DNA from: Streptomyces chryseus
Lineage (GTDB): Bacteria > Actinomycetota > Actinomycetes > Streptomycetales > Streptomycetaceae
DNA length: 64,000 nucleotides
Assembly (NCBI RefSeq): GCF_014650755.1
Contig: NZ_BMVO01000003.1
Coordinates: 389,623 to 453,622, forward strand
Reading direction: 5' to 3'
Below the pieces are notes generated by a model, which searched no databases, was not told where the DNA came from, and saw only the letters and a list, made by a program, of their open reading frames with translations. The position numbers and the translations under genes were made by a program. Shown here piece after piece: positions 54,038 to 64,000 of this stretch (its first letter is position 1; every line of letters starts with the position of its first letter).

Positions 54038-54125
54038 GGCCCGCAGCTGAAGCGCTTCTCCGCCACTGTCCCCCCGCCACACGGGCGACGGGGACGAAAG
54101 ACGAAAAGTATCGGAGATAACGCTA

Positions 54126-56341
54126 GTGGAGAACGAGACCCACTACGCCGAGGCCGTCATTGACAACGGTTCCTTCGGCACCCGCACCATCCGCTTCGAG
54201 ACGGGCCGCCTCGCCAAGCAGGCCGCCGGCTCCGCCGTGGCGTACCTGGACGACGACACCATGGTGATGTCGGCCACCACCGCTTCGAAGAAGCCCAAGG
54301 ACCAGCTCGACTTCTTCCCCCTGACGGTGGACGTCGAGGAGCGGATGTACGCAGCCGGAAAGATCCCCGGCTCCTTCTTCCGTCGTGAGGGCCGGCCCTC
54401 CGAGGACGCGATCCTCACCTGCCGCCTGATCGACCGCCCGCTGCGCCCCTCCTTCAAGAAGGGCCTGCGCAACGAGATCCAGATCGTCGAGACGATCATG
54501 GCGCTCAACCCCGACCACCTGTACGACGTGGTCGCGATCAACGCCGCCTCCTGCTCCACGATCCTGGCCGGCCTGCCCTTCTCCGGCCCGATCGGCGCCA
54601 CCCGTGTGGCCCTGATCAAGGGCCAGTGGGTCGCCTTCCCGACGCACACCGAGCTCGAGGACGCCGTCTTCGACATGGTCGTCGCCGGTCGCGTCCTGGA
54701 GGACGGCGACGTCGCGATCATGATGGTCGAGGCCGAGGCCACCGAGAAGACCATCCAGCTCGTCAAGGACGGCGCCGACGCCCCGACCGAGGAGATCGTC
54801 GCCGCCGGTCTCGAGGCCGCGAAGCCGTTCATCAAGGTCCTCTGCAAGGCCCAGTCGGACCTCGCCGCCAAGGCCGCCAAGCCCACCGGTGAGTTCCCGG
54901 TCTTCCTCGAGTACCAGGACGACGTGCTGGAGGCGCTGACCGCCGCCGTCAAGTCCGAGCTCACGCAGGCGCTCACCATCGCCGGCAAGCAGGAGCGCGA
55001 GAACGAGCTCGACCGCATCAAGGAGATCGCCGCCGAGAAGCTGCTCCCGCAGTTCGAGGGTCGCGAGAAGGAGATCTCCGGTGCGTACCGCGCGCTGACC
55101 AAGCACCTCGTCCGCGAGCGCGTCATCAAGGACAAGGTCCGCATCGACGGCCGCGGCGTCACGGACATCCGTACGCTCGCCGCCGAGGTCGAGGCCATCC
55201 CGCGCGTGCACGGCTCGGCGCTGTTCGAGCGTGGCGAGACCCAGATCCTGGGCGTCACCACCCTCAACATGCTCCGCATGGAGCAGCAGCTGGACACCCT
55301 CTCCCCGGTGACCCGCAAGCGCTACATGCACAACTACAACTTCCCGCCGTACTCCGTCGGTGAGACCGGCCGCGTGGGCTCGCCCAAGCGCCGCGAGATC
55401 GGCCACGGCGCGCTCGCCGAGCGCGCCATCGTGCCGGTGCTGCCGACGCGCGAGGAGTTCCCGTACGCGATCCGCCAGGTGTCCGAGGCTCTCGGCTCCA
55501 ACGGCTCGACGTCCATGGGCTCGGTCTGCGCCTCCACCATGTCGCTGCTGAACGCCGGTGTGCCCCTCAAGGCCCCCGTCGCCGGTATCGCCATGGGCCT
55601 GATCTCCCAGGAGATCGACGGCAAGACGCACTACGTCGCCCTCACCGACATCCTCGGCGCCGAGGACGCGTTCGGCGACATGGACTTCAAGGTCGCCGGT
55701 ACGAAGGAATTCGTCACCGCCCTCCAGCTCGACACCAAGCTGGACGGCATCCCGGCCTCCGTCCTGGCCGCGGCCCTCAAGCAGGCCCGCGACGCCCGCC
55801 TCCACATCCTCGACGTGATGATGGAAGCGATCGACACGCCGGACGAGATGTCCCCCAACGCCCCGCGGATCATCACCGTCAAGATCCCCGTGGACAAGAT
55901 CGGTGAGGTCATCGGCCCCAAGGGCAAGATGATCAACCAGATCCAGGAGGACACCGGCGCGGACATCACGATCGAGGACGACGGCACCATCTACATCGGT
56001 GCCCAGGTCGGCTCGCAGGCCGAGGCGGCCCGCGCGACGATCAACGCGATCGCGAACCCGACCATGCCGGAGGTCGGCGAGCGCTACCTGGGTACGGTCG
56101 TCAAGACCACCACCTTCGGTGCCTTCGTCTCCCTGATGCCCGGCAAGGACGGTCTGCTGCACATCTCGCAGATCCGCAAGCTCGCCGGCGGCAAGCGCGT
56201 GGAGAACGTCGAGGACGTGCTCGGCGTGGGCCAGAAGGTCCAGGTCGAGATCGCCGAGATCGACTCGCGCGGCAAGCTCTCCCTCGTCCCCGTGATCGAG
56301 GGCGAAGAGGGCTCCGAGGCCGACAAGGACGACACCGACAA

Positions 56342-56345
<4 letters not shown>
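54126..56345 (+). CDS. pnp: Polynucleotide phosphorylase / guanosine pentaphosphate synthetase
   Basis: PNPase degrades RNA by phosphorolysis from the 3' end and also adds 3' tails in Streptomyces. The S. antibioticus enzyme was first named guanosine pentaphosphate synthetase I. The 739-residue product has two RNase PH domains separated by a helical domain, the catalytic Asp motif [16 protein letters not shown] in the second, a KH domain ([16 protein letters not shown]) and a C-terminal S1 domain ([20 protein letters not shown]), then an acidic tail. Start is GTG with GGAGA upstream. Its stop overlaps the M16 peptidase start by 4 bases. Confidence 0.98.
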
Positions 56346-58496
<2,151 letters not shown>

Positions 58497-58510
58497 CGGC
58501 AGCAAGAGCC

Positions 58511-58951
58511 ATGCGCGCAAAGATCACCTACTTCGTCCTCGCCGCCGTCCTGGTCGTCTACTTCGTCCTGGCCGGCAGCAGGGGGTACTTCCTCATCCGG
58601 GAAGGCACCGCCCTCACCGTCACCTTCGGCGTCGCGGTGCTGGTCCTGCCGGGCCTCGGCATCTGGTTCCTCTGGCAGACCACGCAGTTCGCCCGCAAGG
58701 CGGACGCGCTGTCCGCGAAGCTGGAGGCCGAGGGCGGCCTGCCCGTGGACGAGCTGGTACGTACGCCCAGTGGCCGCATCGACCGCGACTCCGCCGACGC
58801 GGTCTTCGCCCGCCGCCGCGCGGAGACCGAGGACGCCCCGGACGACTGGCGGTCCTGGTTCCGCCTCGCGATCGCCTACTACGACGCGCGGGACACCCCG
58901 CGGGCCCGCAAGGCGATGCAGCGGGCGATCGCCCTCCACGAGGGCAGGTAG
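58511..58951 (+). CDS. Small membrane protein with TPR-like C-terminus
   Basis: A 146-residue protein. Two N-terminal membrane helices (YFVLAAVLVVYFVLAGS and LTVTFGVAVLVLPGLGIWFL) are followed by a cytoplasmic segment with DWRSWFRLAIAYYDARDTP and ARKAMQRAIALH, which resembles one tetratricopeptide repeat. The function is unknown. It follows dapB by 14 bases and its stop codon lies inside the left end of the terminator hairpin. Confidence 0.85.
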   Translation: MRAKITYFVLAAVLVVYFVLAGSRGYFLIREGTALTVTFGVAVLVLPGLGIWFLWQTTQFARKADALSAKLEAEGGLPVDELVRTPSGRIDRDSADAVFARRRAETEDAPDDWRSWFRLAIAYYDARDTPRARKAMQRAIALHEGR

Positions 58952-58999
58952 GCAGGGGAATGGGGGGCGTCCGGCCGGACGCCCCCCATTCCCCTGCCT
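58950..58999. terminator. 25-bp perfect inverted-repeat terminator
   Basis: Arms 58950-58974 and 58975-58999 are exactly complementary with no spacer beyond the palindrome centre GTCCGGCCGGAC. It lies between convergent genes and includes the last bases of the upstream stop codon and the edge of the downstream gene. Confidence 0.85.
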
Positions 59000-59562
59000 T
59001 ACGCGACCGGGGCCGGCCGGTACTCGTCGCCCCACGCCTCGACCGTGTCGGCGGCCCGGTCGAACGCCTCGACCCGTGACAGGAAGTCCGCGTTGTGATC
59101 GGTCAGCAGCTGAAGCCGCTCACCGTCCCGGCCGTGGAGTACGAGCGCCTGCCCCTGCACCGTGCGCGGCAGCCCGAGCCACCGCACCGGCTGCTGGACC
59201 GTACGCACGTGCGTCGCCCGGGCCCACGGCACCGTGGTGGTCGAGAAGAACCCCACGCGCCGCAGCCCGTGCCGGCTGACCCAGGCGCCCACCCGCAGCA
59301 ACCGCAGCGCGCAGCCGATGAGAGCGGCGGCGAGGCCGAAACAGACCGCGGCGGACACCGCTCCGGTGAAGGCGATGACCATCGCGGCCAGCAGCACGAA
59401 GGACGCGAGGAGCAGCAGCAGGGCTGCCGCTCCCACCCGCCAGGGGCCGGGGCGGTAGGGCCGGCGCCATTGATCGTGATCGTCGAAGGGCAGCGCGACG
59501 TCGTCGGACGTCTCACCGGACACTTCGAACGCACGGTCGGCCGTCAGAAAGGGCAGGGGCAC
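58999..59562 (-). CDS. Membrane protein with PH-like domain
   Basis: A 187-residue protein with an acidic N-terminal segment and two membrane helices (VGAAALLLLLASFVLLAAMV and VSAAVCFGLAAALIGCALRL). The C-terminal ~100 residues are of the bacterial PH-domain type: RHGLRRVGFFSTTTVPWARA, LGLPRTVQGQALVLHGRDG. The function is unknown. It is on the minus strand between the dapB group and thyX. Confidence 0.82.
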   Translation of the reverse strand: MPLPFLTADRAFEVSGETSDDVALPFDDHDQWRRPYRPGPWRVGAAALLLLLASFVLLAAMVIAFTGAVSAAVCFGLAAALIGCALRLLRVGAWVSRHGLRRVGFFSTTTVPWARATHVRTVQQPVRWLGLPRTVQGQALVLHGRDGERLQLLTDHNADFLSRVEAFDRAADTVEAWGDEYRPAPVA

Positions 59563-59657
59563 GACTGATCCTCACTCACCAGCACGCTCGATTGGGCTGT
59601 GCCCGGTGAGGCTACCCAGCAGGTCTTCGCCCGGCCACCCCAGGGGGCCCGGACGAG

Positions 59658-59897
59658 TCACCGCCCGTCAGCGGCCTCGGATTTCTGTGTCACGCCCGGC
59701 CCCTGCGCGGGGTCGAGGGCGGGAAGCCCGAAGAGCAGCGATCCCACCAGACCGGCGACGACGGTGAGACCGATGAGCGTACGTCCGACGACCTCGGACA
59801 CGCTCGGACGTTCGGGGGGCGGAGGGGTGACATTACTGCGGAATCGGTCGGCCTCCGCGACGAACGCGAAGGGGACGGACTCTCGCCGGCGCAACAT
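59658..59897 (-). CDS. Small single-span membrane protein
   Basis: A 79-residue protein: basic N-terminus MLRRRESVPFAFVAEADRFR, a Pro-rich stretch, one membrane helix (VGRTLIGLTVVAGLVGSLLF) and a short polar tail. Start at 59897 has AAAGGAG 8 bases upstream; the in-frame GTG at 59906 would overlap that site. The function is unknown. Confidence 0.7.
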   Translation of the reverse strand: MLRRRESVPFAFVAEADRFRSNVTPPPPERPSVSEVVGRTLIGLTVVAGLVGSLLFGLPALDPAQGPGVTQKSEAADGR

Positions 59898-60099
59898 GGG
59901 GCGCACTCCTTTGCTCTTTTTGATCTGGTACTAGGGCTTCTACAGGGACAGACGTACAAAGCTGTCGCTTGGTGCCCGATTTCCCTGAATCGGCCGAACA
60001 ATGTCCCCCGACCGCCGCCGGGGTCGCACCGGCCTTCGCGGGCGGCGGCGGCCCGTAGAGTGTGGGGCGCCCGAGCGATGTACATGGAAGGACCCGCCG

Positions 60100-60852
60100 G
60101 TGACTGTTACCCCTGATGGCACCCCCACCGAGACCCTCAAGCCCGACTTCCGAAGCGACGTCACGGTCGACCTGGTCAAGCACACCGCCGGCGATTCCGA
60201 CGTGCTGTGGGCCGCCCGGGTCTCGACCGCCGGCGAGCAGTCCCTGGAGGAGCTGAGCAAGGACCCCGAGCGCTCCAAGGGCCTGATCAACTACCTGATG
60301 CGCGACCGTCACGGCAGCCCCTTCGAGCACAACTCGATGACGTTCTTCATCAGCGCCCCGATCTTCGTCTTCCGCGAGTTCATGCGGCACCGCGTCGGAT
60401 GGTCGTACAACGAGGAATCCGGCCGCTACAGGGAGCTGGAGCCGGTCTTCTACATCCCCGGTGAGTCCCGCAAGCTCGTCCAGCAGGGCCGCCCCGGCAA
60501 GTACGAGTTCGTCGCGGGCACCCCGGAGCAGCAGAAGCTCACGACCCGCGCGATGGAGGACTCCTACCGCCAGGCGTACGAGGCGTACCAGGAGATGCTG
60601 GCCGCCGGAGTCGCCCGCGAGGTGGCCCGCGCGGTCCTGCCCGTCGGTCTGTACTCCTCCATGTACGCCACCTGCAACGCCCGCTCGCTCATGCACTTCC
60701 TCGGCCTGCGCACCCAGCACGAGCTGGCCAAGGTGCCGTCCTTCCCGCAGCGCGAGATCGAGATGGTGGGAGAGCAGATGGAGGCCCAGTGGGCCACGCT
60801 CATGCCCCTCACCTACGCGGCCTTCAACGCCAACGGCCGGGTCGCGCCGTAG
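60100..60852 (+). CDS. thyX: FAD-dependent thymidylate synthase
   Basis: ThyX makes dTMP from dUMP using methylenetetrahydrofolate and reduced FAD. The 250-residue product contains the ThyX motif as RHRVGWSYNEESGRYREL, preceded by HGSPFEHNSMTFFISAPIFV and followed by a helix with LRTQHELAKV. The frame is open upstream, but the GTG at 60100 follows GGAAGGA and gives the usual family length. dapA follows after a candidate promoter. Confidence 0.97.
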   Translation: MTVTPDGTPTETLKPDFRSDVTVDLVKHTAGDSDVLWAARVSTAGEQSLEELSKDPERSKGLINYLMRDRHGSPFEHNSMTFFISAPIFVFREFMRHRVGWSYNEESGRYRELEPVFYIPGESRKLVQQGRPGKYEFVAGTPEQQKLTTRAMEDSYRQAYEAYQEMLAAGVAREVARAVLPVGLYSSMYATCNARSLMHFLGLRTQHELAKVPSFPQREIEMVGEQMEAQWATLMPLTYAAFNANGRVAP

Positions 60853-60908
60853 GGCCCGTGGGCCGGCCCGAGGACTGATGTACGGATCCACCGTCCGAAG
60901 TGTCCGTA

Positions 60909-60938
60909 TTGCCGCAGTTCGAGAATTTCATCTAGGCT
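60909..60938 (+). promoter_or_regulatory. Candidate promoter of dapA
   Basis: TTGCCG (60909-60914) and TAGGCT (60933-60938) are separated by 18 bases, a fair match to the housekeeping sigma consensus. It lies ~120 bases upstream of dapA and just before the hairpin at 60949-60988. Confidence 0.4.
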
Positions 60939-60948
60939 GATCAAACGG

Positions 60949-60988
60949 ACCCGGCACTGCTTGAACCCCCGAGCAGGCAGTGCCGGGT
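60949..60988 (+). terminator. Hairpin between thyX and dapA
   Basis: Arms ACCCGGCACTGC (60949-60960) and GCAGTGCCGGGT (60977-60988) form a perfect 12-bp stem with a 16-base loop. It can terminate thyX transcripts. Because it starts ~10 bases after the candidate dapA -10, it could also be a leader hairpin at the very 5' end of dapA mRNA. Confidence 0.6.
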
Positions 60989-61059
60989 TCCACTCTTCCC
61001 GTACGTCCGACCTCCCCCGAGGGGACACGACGCGTTGAGCAGCGAGTAGCGTGTTACCC

Positions 61060-61959
61060 ATGGCTCCGATCTCCACTTCGCAGACTCCCTTCGGGCGGGT
61101 CCTCACCGCCATGGTCACGCCCTTCACGGCGGACGGCGGACTCGACCTCGACGGCGCCCAGCGCCTCGCCGCCCACCTGGTGGACGCCGGCAACGACGGG
61201 CTGATCGTCAACGGCACCACCGGCGAGTCCCCGACCACCAGCGACGCGGAGAAAAACGACCTCGTACGAGCCGTACTGGAGGCCGTAGGAGACCGGGCCC
61301 ACGTCGTCGCCGGCGTCGGCACGAACGACACCCGCCACAGCCTCGAGCTGGCCCGCGCCGCCGAGCGCACCGGCGCGCACGGCCTGCTCGCGGTGACGCC
61401 GTACTACAACAAGCCCCCGCAAGAGGGCCTGCTCCGCCACTTCACGGCCATCGCCGACGCCACCGGGCTCCCCGTGATGCTCTACGACATCCCGGGCCGC
61501 AGCGGCGTGCCGATCAGCACCGAGACGCTCGTCCGGCTCGCCGAGCACCCGCGGATCGTCGCGAACAAGGATGCCAAGGGCGACCTCGGCCGCGCCAGCT
61601 GGGCCATCGCCCAGAGCGGCCTCGCCTGGTACTCCGGCGACGACATGCTGAACCTCCCCCTGCTGTCCGTCGGCGCCGTCGGCTTCGTCTCGGTCGTCGG
61701 CCACGTGGTCACCCCCGAGCTGCGCGCCCTCCTCGAGGCACACCTCGCCGGCGACGTACGCAAGGCGACGGAGATCCACCAGCGGCTGCTCCCGGTCTAC
61801 ACCGGCATGTTCCGCACCCAGGGCGTCATGACCACCAAGGCCGCCCTCGCCCTCCAGGGCCTGCCCGCAGGCCCGCTGCGCCTTCCCATGGTGGAGCTGA
61901 CGCCCGACGAAGAGGCACAGCTCAAGCGGGACCTCGCGGCCGGCGGAGTGGCCCTCTAA
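61060..61959 (+). CDS. dapA: 4-hydroxy-tetrahydrodipicolinate synthase
   Basis: DapA condenses pyruvate with aspartate semialdehyde, the committed step to diaminopimelate and lysine. The 299-residue TIM-barrel protein has GTTGESPTTS, the YYNKP motif (TPYYNKPPQEG), catalytic Tyr142 in MLYDIPGRSG and the Schiff-base Lys170 in VANKDAKGD. The ATG at 61060 is chosen; an earlier TTG/ATG run adds only three codons. Only a weak ribosome site is visible. RNase J follows 111 bases later. Confidence 0.97.
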   Translation: MAPISTSQTPFGRVLTAMVTPFTADGGLDLDGAQRLAAHLVDAGNDGLIVNGTTGESPTTSDAEKNDLVRAVLEAVGDRAHVVAGVGTNDTRHSLELARAAERTGAHGLLAVTPYYNKPPQEGLLRHFTAIADATGLPVMLYDIPGRSGVPISTETLVRLAEHPRIVANKDAKGDLGRASWAIAQSGLAWYSGDDMLNLPLLSVGAVGFVSVVGHVVTPELRALLEAHLAGDVRKATEIHQRLLPVYTGMFRTQGVMTTKAALALQGLPAGPLRLPMVELTPDEEAQLKRDLAAGGVAL

Positions 61960-62070
61960 CCAGACTTCACAACTGAATACGCAGGAATCCCACACACAAC
62001 AGCAAGTGCACGAATGTCATGCGCGCCACGTGCCTCAGCGGTACGTGGCGTGTGTGGTGAGGAGAGTCTT

Positions 62071-63756
62071 TTGAGTCATCCGCATCCTGAACTCGGTACC
62101 CCGCCGAAGCTCCCCAAGGGCGGTCTGCGCGTCACCCCGCTCGGCGGTCTCGGCGAGATCGGCCGGAACATGACGGTCTTCGAGTACGGCGGCCGCCTGC
62201 TCATCGTCGACTGCGGCGTGCTCTTCCCCGAGGAGGAGCAGCCCGGTATCGACCTGATCCTGCCGGACTTCACGTCCATCAAGGACCGCCTCGACGACAT
62301 CGAGGGCATCGTGCTCACGCACGGCCACGAGGACCACATCGGCGGCGTCCCCTTCCTGCTCCGCCTGAAGCCGGACATCCCGCTGATCGGCTCCAAGCTG
62401 ACGCTCGCCCTCATCGAGGCGAAGCTCCAGGAGCACCGCATCCGCCCGTACACCCTCGAGGTCACCGAGGGCCACCGCGAGCGCGTCGGCCCCTTCGACT
62501 GCGAGTTCGTCGCGGTCAACCACTCCATCCCGGACGCGCTGGCCGTCGCCATCCGCACCCCGGCGGGCATGGTCGTCCACACCGGCGACTTCAAGATGGA
62601 CCAGCTCCCGCTGGACCGCCGCCTCACCGACCTCCCGAAGTTCGCCAAGCTCGGCGAGGAGGGCATCGACCTCCTCCTCTCCGACTCGACGAACGCAGAG
62701 GTCCCCGGCTTCGTACCGCCCGAGCGCGACATCTCGAACGTCCTGCGCACGGTCTTCGCGAACGCCCAGAAGCGCATCATCGTGGCCAGCTTCGCCAGCC
62801 ACGTGCACCGCATCCAGCAGATCCTCGACGCGGCCCACGAGTACGGCCGCCGCGTGGCCTTCGTCGGCCGCTCGATGGTCAGGAACATGGGCATCGCCCG
62901 CGACCTCGGCTACCTGAAGGTCCCGGCCGGCCTGGTCGTCGACGTGAAGACCCTCGACGACCTCCCCGATCACGAGGTCGTACTGGTCTGCACGGGCTCC
63001 CAGGGCGAGCCCATGGCCGCGCTCTCCCGCATGGCCAATCGCGACCACCAGATCCGCATCGTCCAGGGCGACACCGTCATCCTGGCCTCGTCGCTCATCC
63101 CGGGCAACGAGAACGCGGTCTACCGCGTGATCAATGGCCTGACCCGCTGGGGTGCCAACGTCATCCACAAGGGCAACGCCAAGGTCCACGTCTCGGGTCA
63201 CGCCTCGGCCGGCGAGCTGCTGTACTTCTACAACATCTGCAAGCCGAAGAACCTCATGCCGGTCCACGGCGAATGGCGCCACCTGCGGGCCAACGCCGAG
63301 CTCGGTGCCCTGACGGGTGTCCCCAAGGACCACATCGTCATCGCCGAGGACGGCGTCGTCGTCGACCTGGTCGAGGGCCGCGCGAAGATCGTCGGCAAGG
63401 TCCAGGCCGGCTATGTGTACGTCGACGGCCTCTCGGTCGGCGATGTCACGGAGACCCACCTGAAGGACCGCCGCATCCTCGGCGAAGAGGGCTTCATCTC
63501 GGTGTTCGTCGTGGTCGACACCGCCACCGGCAAGGTCGTGGGCGGCCCGAACATCCACGCCCGCGGCTCCGGCATCGACGACTCGGCCTTCGCGGCCGTC
63601 GTCCCGCGGATGGAAGAGGCCATCGCCAAGTCGGCGCAGGACGGCGTCCTGGAGACGCACCAGATCCAGCAGCTCATCCGCCGCACGGTGGGCAAGTGGG
63701 TCTCGGACACGTACCGCCGTCGTCCGATGATCCTGCCGGTCGTCGTAGAGGTCTGA
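62071..63756 (+). CDS. rnj: Ribonuclease J
   Basis: RNase J is the beta-CASP metallo-beta-lactamase RNase with endonuclease and 5'-to-3' exonuclease activity. In Streptomyces it affects rRNA maturation and antibiotic production. The 561-residue product has the metal motif LTHGHEDHIGG (His84, His86, Asp88, His89), VVHTGDFKMD, DSTNAEVPGF, the beta-CASP region with VASFASHVHRIQQI and the late motif VHVSGHASAGE. I choose TTG 62071 because GAGGAGA lies just upstream and the product MSHPHPELGTPPKLPKGGLR has the length known for S. coelicolor RNase J. Confidence 0.96.
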   Translation: MSHPHPELGTPPKLPKGGLRVTPLGGLGEIGRNMTVFEYGGRLLIVDCGVLFPEEEQPGIDLILPDFTSIKDRLDDIEGIVLTHGHEDHIGGVPFLLRLKPDIPLIGSKLTLALIEAKLQEHRIRPYTLEVTEGHRERVGPFDCEFVAVNHSIPDALAVAIRTPAGMVVHTGDFKMDQLPLDRRLTDLPKFAKLGEEGIDLLLSDSTNAEVPGFVPPERDISNVLRTVFANAQKRIIVASFASHVHRIQQILDAAHEYGRRVAFVGRSMVRNMGIARDLGYLKVPAGLVVDVKTLDDLPDHEVVLVCTGSQGEPMAALSRMANRDHQIRIVQGDTVILASSLIPGNENAVYRVINGLTRWGANVIHKGNAKVHVSGHASAGELLYFYNICKPKNLMPVHGEWRHLRANAELGALTGVPKDHIVIAEDGVVVDLVEGRAKIVGKVQAGYVYVDGLSVGDVTETHLKDRRILGEEGFISVFVVVDTATGKVVGGPNIHARGSGIDDSAFAAVVPRMEEAIAKSAQDGVLETHQIQQLIRRTVGKWVSDTYRRRPMILPVVVEV

Positions 63757-63768
63757 CGGCCCCAACGG

Positions 63769-63808
63769 GGAGCGGAGCCCCTCGATTTGCATCGAGGCGC
63801 TCCGCTCC
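63769..63808 (+). terminator. Terminator after RNase J gene
   Basis: Outer arms GGAGCGGAG/CTCCGCTCC and inner arms CCTCGAT/ATCGAGG, separated by a 2x2 internal loop and closed by a 4-base loop. It starts 13 bases after the stop codon. Confidence 0.75.
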
Positions 63809-63889
63809 AGTACGTTTACGTCTCCTCCTGAACGGGAAGCCCGGCGCACTGGTGCGCCCGGTGCCACCCGAGCGGGGCGGGAATTCCGA

Positions 63890-64000
63890 CTCAGAACTTC
63901 TGATAAAGTCGGAATCGCCGGAAAGGGAAACGCGAAAGCGAGGAACTGGAAAGCGCCGAGGAAGTCGGACGCGAAAGAGTCTGATAGAGTCGGGAACACG
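63890..64000 (+). promoter_or_regulatory. Start of a ribosomal RNA operon promoter/leader region
   Basis: The last ~110 bases carry the repeated element CTGATAAAGTCGGAA (63900-63914) and CTGATAGAGTCGGGAA (63981-63996), joined by A/G-rich sequence including GGAAAGGGAAACGCGAAAGCG. This pattern closely resembles the multi-promoter leader of streptomycete rrn operons. TAAAGT and TAGAGT are plausible -10 hexamers. The 16S rRNA gene would begin a few hundred bases beyond the window. Confidence 0.7.

Noticed and set aside
54123..56162. 679-residue minus-strand frame over pnp
   Set aside because: Antisense shadow of a well-supported PNPase gene.

Overview
The window is a stretch of a high-GC actinomycete chromosome, almost certainly Streptomyces. 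The evidence is very high GC in third codon positions, many GTG and TTG starts, and the conserved order infB, ylxP-like gene, rbfA, truB, ribF ... type VII secretion (ESX) locus ... rpsO, pnp, M16 peptidase, dapB, thyX, dapA, RNase J. The same order is known from Streptomyces coelicolor. The last ~120 bases look like the start of a ribosomal RNA operon leader, so a 16S gene probably follows just outside.

Layout. 1-4.2 kb: translation and ribosome maturation genes (infB 3' part, DUF503, rbfA, truB). 4.4-9.1 kb: a large STAND-like NTPase with a degenerate trypsin-like N-terminus, then ribF. 9.2-15.5 kb (minus strand): a five-gene oligopeptide/dipeptide ABC importer whose two ATPase genes are separated by a pair of inverted intergenic repeats. 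15.8-16.8 kb: a small membrane protein gene and an orphan DUF397 gene converging on a strong terminator.

16.9-53.3 kb is an expanded ESX locus. Core machinery flanks a cargo region: an EspI-like MinD ATPase, an uncharacterised protein, EccE, EccB, EsxB, EsxA and a mycosin on the left; EccC and EccD on the right. The interior holds a second mycosin, three modules that each pair a small Esx-like gene with a larger WXG-type protein, several uncharacterised proteins and, on the minus strand, a polymorphic-toxin cassette. That cassette contains a ~2,050-residue protein with an ESX-type N-terminus, a long Pro/Ser/Thr linker, two papain-like (Tox-PL, glutamine-deamidase type) domains and a C-terminal zinc-deaminase-like domain. 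A probable immunity gene starts 10 nt after its stop, followed by a P-loop ATPase and a SUKH-4-like protein that carries a deaminase-like segment without zinc ligands. This cassette is the most interesting part of the window.

53.5-63.8 kb returns to housekeeping: rpsO-pnp with an intergenic hairpin, an M16 peptidase overlapping pnp by 4 nt, dapB, small membrane proteins, thyX, dapA and RNase J.

Oddities: a single in-frame TTA (bldA-type) codon in one small ESX-associated gene; apparent frameshifts at three homopolymers between 32.5 and 33.7 kb; a shared C-terminal DFG tail on three ESX-locus proteins; and Arg in place of the Walker A Lys in both NTPases that lie outside the core secretion machinery. 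No tRNA, CRISPR array, transposase or integrase was recognised.
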